A stretch of 9,390 nt of DNA from an uncultured Lachnospiraceae bacterium (GCA_947175305.1 CAMWMO010000023.1:1-9390), one strand, 5' to 3'; positions 1-7,558 are shown, counted from the first letter of the stretch. The notes: generated from the letters alone by a model not told the origin. Numbers and translations are program-made.

Positions 1-142
1 ATAAATCTGCATGGCTCTGAATAGCTATAAATATTATAGAGAAATTTGGATGGAAAATCTATACTAAAAAAGAAAATTAGAGAAAAAAAGGGGAAAAACT
101 TTATAATACTTTAATATATGTGTCCACAAATTCATAATTCTC

Positions 143-172
143 TTATTGATTTATCATGGTATCAATTATAAT
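143..172 (+). promoter_or_regulatory. Probable sigma-A promoter of ftsH
   Basis: TTATTG (143-148) and a perfect TATAAT (167-172) are separated by 18 bp, about 58 bp upstream of the ftsH start. An alternative -35, TTGATT at 146-151, would leave a 15-bp spacer. The 5' UTR would be about 50 nt, with the ribosome binding site at 211-222. The bases before it (1-142) are AT-rich and show no convincing gene or terminator. The -10 is clear but the -35 is only approximate. Confidence 0.45.
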
Positions 173-229
173 ATAAGTAGTGTGATCAATACGAATCATA
201 TATACAGTACAGGAAAGTGAGGATGCCTC

Positions 230-2446
230 ATGGCAGATAATGTTAATCAATATGATAACGGCGGCGGTCCGGGTCCCGGCGGCCCCGGCAATAATGGAGG
301 ACAGGGCGGTCCGGGGGGACCGGGAAGCTCCGGCGGCGATCCGCGCAGGCAGAGCCTTATCATGCTTGTGGTGGCGGCGCTGATCACGCTGCTTTGTATC
401 AGTGCGTTTATGAAGATGATGACGGGCGCGACCAATCAGGAGATCACTTATAATGAATTTATCCAGATGGTGGAGAGCGGAAAGGTAAAAAATGTTCAGG
501 TAGGCTCTGACCGCATCACGATCTATCCTAAGACAGAGCAGAAGGAAACCTCTTTTCTCTATAATTATAGTATGGGCTCGATCACTTACTATACCGGCAA
601 GATGGAGGACGATGATACGCTGGCACTGAGGCTTTTAGAGCATAATGTGGAGATGAAGAAAGAAGTTTCCGACAGTTCCAGTGTGATCATGACAGTTTTA
701 CTGTACTATATTCTGCCCGTACTTTTAATGTGGGGACTTTTAAGTCTGCTCTTTCGGCGTATGGGCGGCAAGGGCGGCCCTATGGGCGTGGGCAAGAGTA
801 CCGCGAAGGCCTACGTGCAGAAGGAGACGGGCATCACCTTCAAGGATGTGGCCGGGGAGGATGAGGCGAAGGAATCTCTGGTAGAGGTGGTTGATTTCCT
901 GCACAATCCGGGTAAGTATTCCAAGATTGGTGCAAGACTGCCCAAAGGAGCGCTCCTTGTGGGGCCTCCCGGTACAGGTAAGACCCTTCTGGCGAAAGCG
1001 GTGGCGGGCGAAGCGCATGTGCCGTTCTTCTCTCTGTCGGGTTCTGATTTTATTGAATTGTATGTAGGTGTAGGAGCATCCCGTGTACGCGATCTTTTTA
1101 AGGAAGCGGAAAAGAATGCGCCATGTATCGTGTTTATCGATGAGATCGATGCCATCGGCAGAAGCCGTGACTCCAAGTACGGCGGCGGCAACGAGGAGCG
1201 GGAGCAGACCCTGAATCAGCTTCTCTCCGAGATGGACGGTTTTGACGGAAAAAAGGGAATCATTATTCTGGCGGCAACTAACAGGCCGGAGATTCTGGAT
1301 AAGGCGCTGCTTCGTCCGGGACGGTTTGACAGACGGATCATCGTGGACAAGCCGGATCTGAAAGGTCGTGTAGAGATTTTGCAGGTGCATGCCAAGGATG
1401 TGCTCATGGATGATACGGTGGATTTAAATGAGATCGCGCTGGCGACTTCCGGAGCCGTGGGTTCTGATCTGGCTAACATGATCAATGAGGCGGCTATCAA
1501 TGCCGTGAAGATGGGCAGGGAGTATGTGAGCCAGAAGGATCTTTTTGATGCGGTGGAGCAGGTGCTTGTGGGCAAGGAGAAGAAAGACCGCGTCATGAGC
1601 AAGGAGGAACGCAAGATCGTCTCCTATCATGAGGTAGGACATGCGCTGGTGAGCGCTTTGCAGAAAAATTCCGAGCCGGTACAGAAGATCACCATTGTGC
1701 CCCGCACGATGGGAGCGCTGGGCTATGTGATGCATGTGCCGGAAGAAGAGAAGTATCTGGATACCGAGGCAGAGCTGCGAGACAGGCTGGTAAGCCTGTT
1801 GGCTGGCCGTGCGGCGGAGGAAATTGTTTTTGATACGGTTACGACTGGCGCGGCAAATGATATCGAGCAGGCCACCAGCATTGCCCGCAATATGATCACC
1901 CGTTTCGGTATGAGCAAAAAGTTCGGTCTGATGGGACTTGCCACAGTGGAAAGCCAGTATCTGGACGGCAGGGCGTCCCTGACCTGTGCGGAAGTGACTG
2001 CGGCGGACATCGATACAGAAGTGATGAAGCTGCTGCATGAGAGCTATAAGAAGGCGAAAAAGCTTCTGAAGGAAAACCGCGCGATCATGGACAAGCTGGC
2101 GGCTCACCTGATCGAGAAGGAGACCATTACGGGCAAGGAATTTATGAAGATCTACCGAAAGGAGAAGGGGATTCCGGAGCCTAAGGAGGAAGAGGAGAAG
2201 ACGGCTGGCGAAGAGCCGAAGCAGCCACAGGAGCAGGCGGCCGATGCGGCAATGAAATCTCAGGAACAGCAGCTAGCTCCCGCGCCCGGACAGGGGCAGG
2301 GAATGCCCGTTGATGTACAGCGGCCTGTTGGGGTACCGGAAACACCGGCAGGCGAGCAGAGCCCATCCGGGCAGCAGGCGCCGCCCGTCAACAGAGGGTT
2401 GTTTTCGCAGGCGCCCGATCCGGAGCATCACGCGGACGAAAAATAA
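230..2446 (+). CDS. ftsH: ATP-dependent zinc metalloprotease FtsH
   Basis: This is a membrane-anchored AAA+ protease that unfolds and degrades misfolded membrane proteins and short-lived cytosolic regulators, working as a hexamer. The start at 230 follows the purine-rich AGGAAAGTGAGG (211-222); the ATG at 223 meets a stop after five codons. Order of parts: a Gly/Pro-rich extension (residues about 10-37), TM1 (about 42-64), an extracytoplasmic domain (about 65-150), TM2 (about 152-175), the AAA+ module with Walker A GPPGTGKT (245-252), Walker B ending D304-E305, the second region of homology with Arg362 and Arg365, and the M41 peptidase with HEVGH (467-471) and probable third zinc ligand Asp544. 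The tail (about 650-738) is rich in Glu, Gln, Pro and Gly and looks disordered. At 738 aa it is longer than the roughly 610-650 aa usual for the family, all from the two low-complexity ends. The pore loop reads Tyr278-Val-Gly where most FtsH proteins have Phe-Val-Gly. A strong terminator follows. Confidence 0.97.
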   Translation: MADNVNQYDNGGGPGPGGPGNNGGQGGPGGPGSSGGDPRRQSLIMLVVAALITLLCISAFMKMMTGATNQEITYNEFIQMVESGKVKNVQVGSDRITIYPKTEQKETSFLYNYSMGSITYYTGKMEDDDTLALRLLEHNVEMKKEVSDSSSVIMTVLLYYILPVLLMWGLLSLLFRRMGGKGGPMGVGKSTAKAYVQKETGITFKDVAGEDEAKESLVEVVDFLHNPGKYSKIGARLPKGALLVGPPGTGKTLLAKAVAGEAHVPFFSLSGSDFIELYVGVGASRVRDLFKEAEKNAPCIVFIDEIDAIGRSRDSKYGGGNEEREQTLNQLLSEMDGFDGKKGIIILAATNRPEILDKALLRPGRFDRRIIVDKPDLKGRVEILQVHAKDVLMDDTVDLNEIALATSGAVGSDLANMINEAAINAVKMGREYVSQKDLFDAVEQVLVGKEKKDRVMSKEERKIVSYHEVGHALVSALQKNSEPVQKITIVPRTMGALGYVMHVPEEEKYLDTEAELRDRLVSLLAGRAAEEIVFDTVTTGAANDIEQATSIARNMITRFGMSKKFGLMGLATVESQYLDGRASLTCAEVTAADIDTEVMKLLHESYKKAKKLLKENRAIMDKLAAHLIEKETITGKEFMKIYRKEKGIPEPKEEEEKTAGEEPKQPQEQAADAAMKSQEQQLAPAPGQGQGMPVDVQRPVGVPETPAGEQSPSGQQAPPVNRGLFSQAPDPEHHADEK

Positions 2447-2462
2447 AACATTGGAAAATGCG

Positions 2463-2507
2463 ATAGGGCAGAGTCCGTGTGGGCTTTGCCTTATTTTTTG
2501 TTTTTTG
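2463..2507 (+). terminator. Rho-independent terminator of ftsH
   Basis: A 14-bp stem (2463-2476 with 2481-2494, three G-T wobbles) closes on the 4-nt loop GTGT. It is followed by TTTTTT, one G, then TTTTTT (to 2506). It lies 17 bp after the ftsH stop and separates ftsH from uvrC transcription. It also shows that the longer open frame running into uvrC from 2477 is not its N-terminus. Confidence 0.92.
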
Positions 2508-2529
2508 ACGTCTGGGCTTATGGTATAAT
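2498..2529 (+). promoter_or_regulatory. Extended -10 promoter of uvrC
   Basis: A perfect TATAAT (2524-2529) is preceded by TG and one base (2521-2523), the extended -10 form. No -35 is well placed: TTGACG (2505-2510) is only 13 bp away and TTGTTT (2498-2503) is 20 bp away, so the promoter probably relies on the extended -10. Transcription would start near 2536 and give a short leader of about 28 nt before the uvrC ATG at 2564. Confidence 0.6.
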
Positions 2530-2563
2530 GGACACGAAAGCAAATATAAACAGGGGATATGGT

Positions 2564-4459
2564 ATGTTCAATTTTGACGAGGAATTAAAAAAGCTGCCCA
2601 ATGCGCCGGGCGTATATCTGATGCACGACGACAAGGATACGATCATTTATGTGGGCAAGGCAGTCAATCTGCACAACCGGGTGCGCTCCTATTTTCGGAA
2701 GATCGTGGGGCGGGGACCCCAGATCGACAAGATGGTGCAGCAGATCGCACGATTTGAATATATTGTGACGGATTCGGAATTGGAAGCGCTGGTTCTGGAG
2801 AATAATCTGATCAAGGAGTACAGCCCGAAATATAACACGATGCTGAAGGATGATAAGACCTATCCCTATATTAAGGTGACGATGGGGGAGGAGTATCCGC
2901 GCATTTTGTTGTCCAGGGAGATGAAAAAGGATAAATCCAAATATTTCGGCCCCTATACCAGTGCGGCGGCAGTGAAGGATACCATAGATCTGCTGAATAA
3001 GCTTTATCAGCTTAAGACCTGTAACCGCAGGCTGCCCAGAGATATCGGGCTGGAGCGTCCCTGTCTGAATTATCATATCAAGCAGTGCGCTGCGCCCTGT
3101 CAGGATTATATCAGTAAAGAAGCCTATCGGGAACGGGTCGAGGAGGCGCTGGATTTTCTGAACGGAAACTATAAGCCTATGCTTCGGGAATTGGAACAGA
3201 AAATGACAGACGCGTCAGAAAAAATGGAGTTCGAGGAAGCAGCAGGCTATCGGGATCTTTATAACAGCGTTAAGAGTGTGGCGCAGAAACAGAAAATCAC
3301 GGATTCGGACGGCGAGGATAAAGATATCATCGCCATGGCGGGAGATGAACGGGATGCGGTGGTGCAGGTGTTTTTTGTGCGCGATGGAAAGCTGATCGGC
3401 AGAGACCATTTTTATATGACCCATGTGGAGGGCTGCGAGCGCGCCCAGATCCTTCTCGACTTCGTGAAACAGTTTTATGCCGGCACCCCTTATATTCCCA
3501 GAGAGCTGATGCTGCAGGAGGAGATTGCGGATATTGAGATTCTGGAGAAATGGCTTACCACCAGAAAGGGCAGCAGGGTCTATCTGCGCGTGCCGAAAAA
3601 GGGCGCGAAGGAGAAGCTGGTGGAGCTGGCAGCGCAGAATGCCAGACTGATCTTGAGCCAGGACAGAGAGCGAATTCGCAGGGAAGAGGGGCGCACCATC
3701 GGCGCCATGAAAGAGATTGCGGCACTGCTGGACCTGGAGGATGTAAGCCGAATGGAGGCGTACGATATTTCCAATATAAGCGGCTTCGCTAATGTAGGCT
3801 CCATGGTAGTCTTTGAGAAGGGCAAGGCGAAGCGCAGCGATTACCGAAAGTTCCGCATTCAGTCCGTGTCCGGGCCGGATGATTACGCCTGCATGAGAGA
3901 GGTGCTGACCAGACGGTTTGTTCATGGCATGGAGGAGAAGGAGGAGCTGAACCGCCGTGAAGTGGATCACGCTTTCGGCAGCTTTACGAAATTTCCCGAC
4001 CTGCTTTTGATGGACGGCGGCAAGGGACAGGTGAATATCGCTTTGCAGGTGTTGGAGGAATTACATTTGGATATTCCGGTCTGCGGCATGGTAAAGGATG
4101 ACAACCACCGCACCAGAGGGCTGTATTATCAGAATGTGGAAATTCCCATTGATACCCATTCAGAGGGCTTTAAGCTGGTGACCAGGATCCAGGATGAAGC
4201 GCATCGTTTCGCCATTGAATATCACAGGTCACTGCGCTCCAAGGCACAGGTAAAATCGGTGCTCGACGAGATTCCCGGAGTGGGCCCTGCAAGACGTAAG
4301 GCGCTGATGCGGCATTTCGGATCCATTCAGGAAATCAGGGAAGCGTCGGTGGAAAAACTGTGTGAAGTGCCGGAGATTCCGGAGCATATCGGAAAGCAGA
4401 TCCACGATTTTTTCCGGGAAGCAAACTTTTCAGTGCCACAGAATAATGATATACTATAA
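2564..4459 (+). CDS. uvrC: Excinuclease ABC subunit C (UvrC)
   Basis: This is the dual-incision nuclease of nucleotide excision repair; it acts with UvrA and UvrB and cuts DNA on both sides of a lesion. The start at 2564 has AGGGG (2552-2556) 7 nt upstream and gives the usual N-terminus. The in-frame ATG at 2477 lies inside the ftsH terminator and the one at 2528 overlaps the -10 box. The product is 631 aa. The GIY-YIG 3'-incision domain has GVY (16-18), YVG (29-31), Arg39 and Glu79. A four-cysteine motif at 153, 167, 175 and 179 (C-x13-C-x7-C-x3-C) matches the [4Fe-4S] site reported for E. coli UvrC. The UVR helix pair that contacts UvrB is at about 203-240. The RNase H-like 5'-incision domain carries Asp401, Asp484 and His547, and tandem helix-hairpin-helix motifs occupy about 565-620. 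All key residues seem intact. No terminator is visible before the next gene, 55 bp downstream. Confidence 0.97.
   Translation: MFNFDEELKKLPNAPGVYLMHDDKDTIIYVGKAVNLHNRVRSYFRKIVGRGPQIDKMVQQIARFEYIVTDSELEALVLENNLIKEYSPKYNTMLKDDKTYPYIKVTMGEEYPRILLSREMKKDKSKYFGPYTSAAAVKDTIDLLNKLYQLKTCNRRLPRDIGLERPCLNYHIKQCAAPCQDYISKEAYRERVEEALDFLNGNYKPMLRELEQKMTDASEKMEFEEAAGYRDLYNSVKSVAQKQKITDSDGEDKDIIAMAGDERDAVVQVFFVRDGKLIGRDHFYMTHVEGCERAQILLDFVKQFYAGTPYIPRELMLQEEIADIEILEKWLTTRKGSRVYLRVPKKGAKEKLVELAAQNARLILSQDRERIRREEGRTIGAMKEIAALLDLEDVSRMEAYDISNISGFANVGSMVVFEKGKAKRSDYRKFRIQSVSGPDDYACMREVLTRRFVHGMEEKEELNRREVDHAFGSFTKFPDLLLMDGGKGQVNIALQVLEELHLDIPVCGMVKDDNHRTRGLYYQNVEIPIDTHSEGFKLVTRIQDEAHRFAIEYHRSLRSKAQVKSVLDEIPGVGPARRKALMRHFGSIQEIREASVEKLCEVPEIPEHIGKQIHDFFREANFSVPQNNDIL
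4427..4455 (+). promoter_or_regulatory. Probable promoter of agrAC, inside the uvrC 3' end
   Basis: TTTTCA (4427-4432), a 17-bp spacer, and TATACT (4450-4455) preceded by TGA give a -35/extended -10 arrangement. Transcription would start near 4462, just past the uvrC stop, about 53 nt before the agrA start. The 16-bp repeats found before agrB are absent here. Read-through from uvrC is also possible because no hairpin lies between the genes. Confidence 0.45.
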
Positions 4460-4514
4460 ACATATTTAAAATGCAGAGAAAGGATACGAATGAGGAAAGG
4501 ATAGTGAGTTGTAA

Positions 4515-5237
4515 ATGAAAGCGATACTGGTGGATGATGATATTAACTTCTGCGAGATCTTTCAAATGCGTTTACAGGATAACGCTGAGAAGCTGGGGAT
4601 CACGATAGAATGTGACGTCTGCCATAATTCGGAGGAGGTTTTACAACGAAACGTTGTATATGACGTCTATTTTCTTGATATTGAGATGAGCGGGATGAAT
4701 GGTCTGGAACTTGCTGCAAAGCTGCGCGCCTGCTTCGTCAAAGCGGAGATTGTTTTTCTCAGTTTTTATGAACAATATGTGTGGCGGGCGTTTGACGTAA
4801 GACCAAGAGCATTTATCAGGAAAGCGCAGATGGATAAGGATCTGCCGGATGCGTTGAGAGTATTGCTGGAGCAGGGCGGGAAAGGAAATGCAGTGGTAGA
4901 AATCTCGTGTAAGGGAAATCAGTCCGATAAGATAAGGCCGATGGAGATTCTCTTTTGCATGAGTGAGGAACACTATGTCCGATTTGTGTGGGAGGATGGA
5001 CAGAGCAAATTATATCGCATGAAGCTCGATGGGGTAGAAGAAATGCTGTCAAAATATCATTTTATAAGAACTCATTCCAGATATTTGATCAATTCAGAAT
5101 ACATACAGGAAATATTTTCAGATAAGATTGTACTCGCCAATGGACAGGAAATTCCTATTAGCCGTGCCTACAAACGAAAAATTCATATGACCATTATGAA
5201 TTTGAGAGAACAGAAGGAGGAGGTACGTAGTGGGTGA
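4515..5237 (+). CDS. agrA: LytTR-family response regulator, AgrA-like
   Basis: This is a cytoplasmic two-component transcription factor, expected to be phosphorylated by the kinase encoded next to it and to bind direct-repeat DNA sites. The receiver domain (residues 1-120) has the acidic pocket Asp7-Asp8-Asp9, phosphoacceptor Asp55 in the FLDIEMSGMNG stretch, Ser83 as the switch Ser/Thr and Lys103 as the conserved lysine. The LytTR DNA-binding domain covers about 125-232 and includes the family signature around FIRTHSRYLIN (183-193). At 240 aa the length is normal for AgrA-type regulators. The ATG at 4515 is the first usable start: the ATG at 4490 is stopped after four codons, and a TTG at 4509 is followed at once by a stop. 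Its ribosome binding site is loose (GAGGAAAGG at 4492-4500 is 14 nt away, GTGAG at 4504-4508 is 6 nt away). It overlaps agrC by 8 bp. The likely role is control of the agr locus and unknown targets. Confidence 0.9.
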   Translation: MKAILVDDDINFCEIFQMRLQDNAEKLGITIECDVCHNSEEVLQRNVVYDVYFLDIEMSGMNGLELAAKLRACFVKAEIVFLSFYEQYVWRAFDVRPRAFIRKAQMDKDLPDALRVLLEQGGKGNAVVEISCKGNQSDKIRPMEILFCMSEEHYVRFVWEDGQSKLYRMKLDGVEEMLSKYHFIRTHSRYLINSEYIQEIFSDKIVLANGQEIPISRAYKRKIHMTIMNLREQKEEVRSG

Positions 5238-6525
5238 AAGTCTGGCGAGCCTTTTTGAATCCGTTCTATTTTCTATATTTCTGGTACTTTTTCTGGAGCC
5301 TAAGAAAGGGAGAAAAGCGCTTTTCTTAGGCATCGTTTTATCATCGGGGCTGCTGTTTCTGAATATTTTCATTTCGGATTTAATTAGTTTTCATAATGTG
5401 TATACTATGATCGCAGATATAGTCATCACAGCACTTTTCTGGCGGTTCTTTTTAAAAGGCAATTTAACTAATTTTTTGATTGGATTTGTGTTATATTATT
5501 TTGGCATGTATTTCAGCGCTTATCTGTTCACAATTATCTTTTTCCTTATTGAACCGGGAAATATACTGGCATTTCAACCAATGGGTGCTCCTTACAGAGC
5601 GGTTTTCCTCGTATTGACTAAAATATTGCTGTTGCTCTATATAGTTGCATTGATACATTTTCGCAAAATATTTCACCATCATAAAAAGGGAATAGCTGTA
5701 CTGTGTTACAGCATTTTTCCAATTTTTACCTTTAGTGCTTATGTACTTTTTTCAAGTACACTTGTAGAGTTATATAGAATGGAGCCGGCATTTGGAATGA
5801 AGATTATCAGCATTATGACATGGATGCATTGTATTGTGATCGTGGCAATTTATCTGTCTTTTCACGCGGTTAGAACGGCAGAGGAAGAATACAAAGTGGA
5901 GAGGCTGAGTTATATGCTTGTATTGCAGAGAGAATCTATAGAGAAGTTTATCGGACAGGAACGGGAATTGTATCAACTGCGGCACGAATTGGAGCATAAG
6001 CTTTTTACCGTGCAATACTTGTTTGAAAAGAATCGCAAGGAAGAGGGGTTTCGTGTCCTGAAACAGATGATCGTCGAGCTGTGTGGCGACGCGAAGAATA
6101 TTTCGGTTTCCCAGAATATTGTGGAGACGGTCGTTGTGAATATTGAAAAGAAATACGAAAGGAAGGAGGTCCGAATAGAAAAAGAGATCCTGTTTCCGGA
6201 CGAGACGATCATGGAACTGGTTGACTTATGTATTTTGCTTGGTGATCTGCTGGATAATGCGATGGAAGCAGCTGCGGGAAGTGAGGAGAAGCAGGTAAAA
6301 ATCAGTGTCAGAGAGGAGTTTAACTGTCTCTATCTGAAAATCGCCAACACTTTTTCAAAAGAGAACAGTGACGTGAAGGCTTTTGCTTCAAAGAAAGAGA
6401 CAGGCCGGCATGGATTTGGTATGCGGAATATCCGTGAGATCGTAAGACGGTATGGAGGAGAGCTTATCACGTATGATGAAGGAGAGTGGTTTTATGCCGA
6501 TGTGATCATTTATGGTCAAAAATGA
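5230..6525 (+). CDS. agrC: GHKL sensor histidine kinase, AgrC-like
   Basis: This is a polytopic membrane kinase, expected to detect the exported cyclic peptide and phosphorylate the LytTR regulator. The GTG start at 5230 lies inside the last codons of agrA. It is preceded at a 6-nt gap by the very strong AAGGAGGAGG (5214-5223), so the two proteins are probably made together. The first ~212 residues are hydrophobic, with about six or seven membrane segments, as in AgrC peptide receptors. A charged helical linker (214-250) leads to the phosphoacceptor His252 in RHELEHKL. The HATPase_c domain has an N-box with Asn343 (LLDNAMEAA, 340-348) and a G-box TGRHGFGMRN (391-400). At 431 aa the length is typical. 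The H-box departs from the usual RHDxxNxL of HPK10 kinases, with Glu253 for Asp and His256 for Asn. The last codons overlap the first of the two 16-bp repeats that precede agrB. Confidence 0.9.
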   Translation: MGESLASLFESVLFSIFLVLFLEPKKGRKALFLGIVLSSGLLFLNIFISDLISFHNVYTMIADIVITALFWRFFLKGNLTNFLIGFVLYYFGMYFSAYLFTIIFFLIEPGNILAFQPMGAPYRAVFLVLTKILLLLYIVALIHFRKIFHHHKKGIAVLCYSIFPIFTFSAYVLFSSTLVELYRMEPAFGMKIISIMTWMHCIVIVAIYLSFHAVRTAEEEYKVERLSYMLVLQRESIEKFIGQERELYQLRHELEHKLFTVQYLFEKNRKEEGFRVLKQMIVELCGDAKNISVSQNIVETVVVNIEKKYERKEVRIEKEILFPDETIMELVDLCILLGDLLDNAMEAAAGSEEKQVKISVREEFNCLYLKIANTFSKENSDVKAFASKKETGRHGFGMRNIREIVRRYGGELITYDEGEWFYADVIIYGQK

Positions 6526-6550
6526 CAAATTGTAGTCAAAAATGACAAAT
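6515..6550 (+). promoter_or_regulatory. Tandem 16-bp direct repeats, probable AgrA binding site
   Basis: GTCAAAAATGACAAAT occurs twice without a mismatch, at 6515-6530 and 6535-6550, a period of 20 bp or about two helical turns. Each copy also holds a small inverted repeat, GTCA-AAAA-TGAC. The second copy ends 3 bp before a candidate -35 box. LytTR regulators are known to bind pairs of direct repeats about two turns apart, just upstream of the -35, so the neighbouring AgrA-like regulator is the natural candidate. The repeat is seen directly; the ligand is inferred. Confidence 0.75.
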
Positions 6551-6553
6551 GAA

Positions 6554-6582
6554 TTTCTTTTACAGGAAAGAGATGCTACAGT
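6554..6582 (+). promoter_or_regulatory. Weak, probably activator-dependent promoter of agrBD
   Basis: TTTCTT (6554-6559) and TACAGT (6577-6582) with a 17-bp spacer lie directly downstream of the tandem repeats. Both boxes depart from consensus, as expected for a promoter that needs a bound activator abutting the -35. Transcription would begin near 6589 and give a leader of about 50 nt before agrB. Confidence 0.45.
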
Positions 6583-6639
6583 AGATTTGGAATACGTAAA
6601 GTAGTTGTACATATCATCGAAGGGGAGGCATGGTTTGGC

Positions 6640-7230
6640 TTGAGCCTGAGTATTAGACTGTCACATTTCCTTGCCGATCTTTTTGCCGTAAAGGGCTGGA
6701 TCAAGGAGGATAGAAAAATCGCATATGTGGTAGGACTGGATGTGATCTTTTCTACCCTGATCGACTGGACGGCGGTAGGAATGCTCGCTATATTGCGAGG
6801 CAGATTTTTAGAGGCGGTTGTCTATCTGCTGTTTTTCCTGACCGTCCGCAGGTATTCGGGAGGATATCATGCAAATACCCGGGCAGGGTGTTTTGCCGTT
6901 TTTATAAGCTTCTATCTGCTGGGGGATATCGGTGTTGTAGAGATTTACAGAAATTGTAATGCCGCATTTTTGGCAGGATACGGACTGGGCTGTATGGCGG
7001 TGGGAGAGCTTGTTTTTTTACTTTTTACGCCAATCCCGAATGACCGGAAAAAATATGCAGAAGGGTGGCTGGCCGGAGCGAAGAAAAAGGCGCTTCTGTG
7101 TCTGAATGCATGGTATTGTCTTGCCGTGAGTCTGTGGGCTTTAGGCTCAGAATTATCGGGACAGATCATCATGGCGGGTAATATAGTAGTTCTACTAATC
7201 TTAATGAGTAAAAGGAGGGAAGGAAAATGA
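6640..7230 (+). CDS. agrB: AgrB family peptide-processing membrane protease
   Basis: AgrB is an integral-membrane cysteine endopeptidase that removes the C-terminal part of AgrD and forms the cyclic peptide. The 196-aa product has several membrane segments (roughly 28-48, 52-69, 84-101, 108-130, 152-170 and 175-190). It keeps the family signature RRYSGGYHANTRAGC, with catalytic His77 and Cys84, the same positions as in S. aureus AgrB. The TPIPND turn and following lysines (130-150) are also typical. The start is TTG at 6640, 11 nt after AGGGGAGG (6621-6628). No other start codon exists in this frame after the agrC stop, and the out-of-frame ATG at 6630 makes only an 8-codon frame. The rare start and long spacing suggest modest translation. 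It overlaps agrD by 4 bp (ATGA), so AgrB and its substrate are probably translationally coupled. Confidence 0.93.
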   Translation: MSLSIRLSHFLADLFAVKGWIKEDRKIAYVVGLDVIFSTLIDWTAVGMLAILRGRFLEAVVYLLFFLTVRRYSGGYHANTRAGCFAVFISFYLLGDIGVVEIYRNCNAAFLAGYGLGCMAVGELVFLLFTPIPNDRKKYAEGWLAGAKKKALLCLNAWYCLAVSLWALGSELSGQIIMAGNIVVLLILMSKRREGK

Positions 7231-7376
7231 AGAATCGCTTAGTGTCAGTCATTATGGACGGAATATTCGCAGTCGGTATGTCTACCGTCAATGCGATATC
7301 CAGATTCGGCGCTTACGAGCCCGAGGAGGATGTACAGCTCGCAAAGTGGGCAGAGAAGCATCAGGAAGAGAAGTAA
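7227..7376 (+). CDS. agrD: AgrD-like cyclic autoinducer precursor, cysteine-free
   Basis: This is a 49-aa signal peptide precursor, identified by its size, its 4-bp overlap with agrB and its three-part plan. An amphipathic N-terminal helix (1-20, MKNRLVSVIM...) would hold it at the membrane. A short core surrounds Ser25, and the tail (31-49) is acidic and charged. By eye, residues 24-34 (ISRFGAYEPEE) line up with the core and start of the tail of C. perfringens AgrD (ACLWFTYQPEE), which places Ser25 at the ring-forming Cys. The whole protein has no Cys. The predicted product is therefore a five-residue serine lactone, Ser25-Arg-Phe-Gly-Ala29, with an N-terminal tail of unknown length, AgrB cutting before Tyr30. 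Serine lactones are known from the S. intermedius AIP and enterococcal GBAP. The ribosome binding site AAAGGAGGGAAGG (7211-7223) is strong. The gene identity is secure; the mature peptide is a prediction. Confidence 0.88.
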   Translation: MKNRLVSVIMDGIFAVGMSTVNAISRFGAYEPEEDVQLAKWAEKHQEEK

Positions 7377-7391
7377 GTAAGAGGAACGATG

Positions 7392-7419
7392 ATACATCTA
7401 CGGATCACCGTTGATGTAT
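7392..7419. other. Hairpin 16 bp after agrD
   Basis: ATACATC (7392-7398) pairs with GATGTAT (7413-7419). After one T-T mismatch, ACGG (7400-7403) pairs with CCGT (7408-7411) around the loop ATCA, giving an 11-bp stem in total. No T-run follows on the plus strand, so it is not a standard intrinsic terminator. It may protect the 3' end of the agrBD mRNA or be a chance fold. Confidence 0.45.
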
Positions 7420-7459
7420 GATATGTTGCTCAGTGCGCCGGAAACGGCAAAAAGGGGAA

Positions 7460-7479
7460 TTTTACATCATAATGTAAAA
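7460..7479. other. Perfect AT-rich 8-bp hairpin
   Basis: TTTTACAT (7460-7467) and ATGTAAAA (7472-7479) form a perfect stem around CATA. It sits directly against the larger hairpin that follows. The stem has no G+C clamp or T-tail, so it is a weak terminator at best; it could equally be a protein binding site. Confidence 0.4.
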
Positions 7480-7480
7480 G

Positions 7481-7534
7481 GAGAGGGGCTGTTACAAAAG
7501 TAGATAAAATCTACCGGAGTAACAGCTCCCTCTC
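7481..7534. terminator. Large branched hairpin between convergent units, possible bidirectional terminator
   Basis: The arms 7481-7495 and 7519-7534 (GAGAGGG then GCTGTTAC) pair over 15 bp with one bulged base (T7527). They enclose a second perfect 6-bp hairpin, GTAGAT-AAA-ATCTAC (7500-7514). It lies between agrD and the convergent ATPase gene, where a shared terminator is expected. The T-run is poor: CTTTT follows the stem on the minus strand and TGTATATT on the plus strand. A small palindromic mobile or repetitive element is an alternative reading. Confidence 0.5.
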
Positions 7535-7558
7535 TGTATATTCCGACTTCTTTCCTTT

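Noticed and set aside
740..2107. Long minus-strand open frames opposite ftsH (and similar ones opposite uvrC at 3215-3970)
   Set aside because: They are antisense frames of clear, full-length genes, with Ser/Arg/Leu/His-rich translations typical of shadows and no supporting start signals.
2310..2528. A 72-codon plus-strand frame overlapping the end of ftsH
   Set aside because: It is an alternative frame of the ftsH tail, runs through the terminator, and has no ribosome binding site or recognisable protein.
2477..2563. A 29-residue N-terminal extension of UvrC from the ATG at 2477 or the ATG at 2528
   Set aside because: 2477 lies inside the ftsH terminator stem and 2528 overlaps the uvrC -10 box. 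The ATG at 2564 has a good ribosome binding site and gives the normal UvrC N-terminus.
4490..4504. An alternative ATG upstream of agrA
   Set aside because: It is stopped after four codons and contains the purine-rich stretch that may serve as ribosome binding site for agrA.
7389..7421. A 10-codon frame after agrD as a second signal peptide
   Set aside because: It lies within the hairpin at 7392-7419, is too short for an AgrD precursor, and lacks the core and acidic tail.
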